Shown here one piece after another: positions 5,020 through 5,894 of a DNA stretch of 5,894 nucleotides (positions within the stretch are counted from its first letter, which is position 1; every line of letters starts with the position of its first letter). Position numbers and translations under genes: made by a program. Below the pieces are notes generated by a model. That model was not told the DNA's origin, did no database searches, and saw only the letters and a list, made by a program, of their open reading frames with translations. The stretch spans positions 1 to 5,894 of the forward strand of contig JAITHG010000081.1 in the NCBI GenBank assembly GCA_031280075.1, in the 5' to 3' direction. The DNA comes from Eubacteriales Family XIII. Incertae Sedis bacterium (GTDB lineage: Bacteria > Bacillota_A > Clostridia > Peptostreptococcales > Anaerovoracaceae).

Positions 5020-5894
5020 CGCCCTGCCGCCAATTCAGCGATGCATTCCTCCCAGCCGCGCACGAGCCGGGCGATGTCGTCCGCACTGGTCGCGGGCGAG
5101 ACCAGCATCATGTTGTGGAAGGGCGTAATCAGGATGCCCCGGTTGCTCAGGAAGAGGTGCGTGTAGTACATCAGCTCCCAGTCGAAGTGATCCTTCGCCT
5201 CTGCGCCACTCGTCGGCAGGGTGGGCATGAACTGCAGCTCGCAGCGCGCGCCGCAGCGCGTCACGCTCCACGGGACGCCGTATTTCGCAAGCACTGCCTC
5301 GATGCCGTCCGAGAGATTCTCCTGCCCGGCGACCATCCACGCGAAGGCGTCCTCCGTCGCAACCTCCGCAAGTGTCCTGCGCATGGCGGCGATGGCGAAG
5401 GCGTTCGCGCTGAGCGTGCCTCCGATGCCCATCGGGTCGGAGACCCCCTCGTGCCCATACAGCGCGTTGATCCGGTCTGCGATCTCCGCCGTGAAGCCAT
5501 AGACTGCGACGGGGATGCCGCCCGCGATGGACTTGCCGAGGGTGACGAAGTCGGGCTGCAGCCCATATGCCTTCGTATAACCGCCCCAACCGGTCGAGAA
5601 GGTATGCGTCTCGTCGATGATCAGATAGGTTCCATACTTTGTGCAGAGTTCCCGCAATGCCTCGTGGTAGCCCGGCTGCGGCAGCACCATCCCGCAGTTC
5701 GTCATGACCGGCTCGAGCAGCACGCAAGCACAGTCCTTATGCGCAAGCGCCTGCTCTGCGGCATCTAGGTCGTTGAATTCTACAACCCGGCTCAGCAAAT
5801 CCTTGGGGACGGCGGGGTTAGAATCGTGTTCAGTGCGCAGGCACAGCCGCCCGTCCTCCCCGATGTGCGGGAGCGTCTCGTCCAAGCTGCCGTG
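5016..5894 (-). CDS. Class III PLP-dependent aminotransferase (glutamate-1-semialdehyde aminomutase-like), partial (5' end off right edge)
   Basis: The reading frame is open to the window edge, so the 293 visible residues (starting HGSLDETLP) are the C-terminal two-thirds of a protein that is usually about 430 long. Landmarks: EPVMTNCGMVLPQPGYHEAL (61-80); the PLP-pyridine Asp94 in IIDETHT; the Schiff-base lysine K121 in TLGKSIAGGIP (118-128); and GGT (158-160), whose Thr normally contacts the cofactor phosphate across the dimer. The layout is closest to the glutamate-1-semialdehyde aminomutase branch, but DETHT replaces the usual DEV(M/Q)T and the neighbours are not tetrapyrrole genes, so a transaminase for another amino compound is more likely. 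A TTG at 5885 is not a real start. The stop overlaps the SDR start by ATGA, tying the two enzymes together: an SDR could supply the ketone that this enzyme aminates, or the reverse. Confidence 0.92.
   Translation of the reverse strand, partial: HGSLDETLPHIGEDGRLCLRTEHDSNPAVPKDLLSRVVEFNDLDAAEQALAHKDCACVLLEPVMTNCGMVLPQPGYHEALRELCTKYGTYLIIDETHTFSTGWGGYTKAYGLQPDFVTLGKSIAGGIPVAVYGFTAEIADRINALYGHEGVSDPMGIGGTLSANAFAIAAMRRTLAEVATEDAFAWMVAGQENLSDGIEAVLAKYGVPWSVTRCGARCELQFMPTLPTSGAEAKDHFDWELMYYTHLFLSNRGILITPFHNMMLVSPATSADDIARLVRGWEECIAELAAGR

Noticed and set aside
5883..5885. TTG as the start of the aminotransferase
   Set aside because: The frame is open to the window edge, and the visible part lacks the first third of a class III aminotransferase, so the real start lies outside.

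Overview
Every gene I can support in this 5.9 kb window lies on the minus strand, so transcription runs from the right edge to the left. The bacterium is GC-rich, with purine-rich ribosome binding sites and sigma70-type promoters. The mix of genes (a DHA2 exporter, a DUF6054-like protein, short-chain dehydrogenases with very GC-biased codons) would suit a Coriobacteriia-type gut actinomycete. That is an impression from protein style, not a proven assignment; a GC-rich Firmicute is also possible.

Right half (about 3354-5894), in transcription order: a class III PLP aminotransferase cut by the right edge, a first short-chain dehydrogenase/reductase (SDR) joined to it by an ATGA stop/start overlap, then a second SDR after a 94-bp gap holding an unusual 10-bp-phased repeat array. 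These three look like one metabolic operon that interconverts an alcohol, a ketone and an amine. The substrate cannot be read from the sequence.

Middle (about 1468-3353): an AT-rich spacer leads into a 14-TM-type DHA2 (EmrB/QacA-like) MFS exporter, with a small DUF6054-like protein 42 bp behind it. The exporter may have a leaderless transcript, since a TAGAAT box sits exactly one -10 distance from its ATG. The exporter could secrete the product of the upstream enzymes or simply be a drug pump.

Left part (1-1467): a lower-GC block with its own good promoter. It holds a small HETEH zinc-peptidase-like protein, a small single-TM protein coupled to it by another ATGA overlap, and the N-terminal third to half of a DNA cytosine-5 methyltransferase. 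The methyltransferase carries an N-terminal ribbon-helix-helix-like domain and runs off the left edge. Hand-counted 60-bp samples give about 50-55% GC here and in the DUF6054-like gene, against 63-72% in the exporter and enzyme genes. This suggests the left block is accessory DNA.

The two most interesting items are the ribbon-helix-helix/methyltransferase fusion, with near-repeat sites over its own -10 box, and the uncharacterised metallopeptidase/membrane-protein pair next to it. No RNA gene, CRISPR array, transposase or origin was seen.
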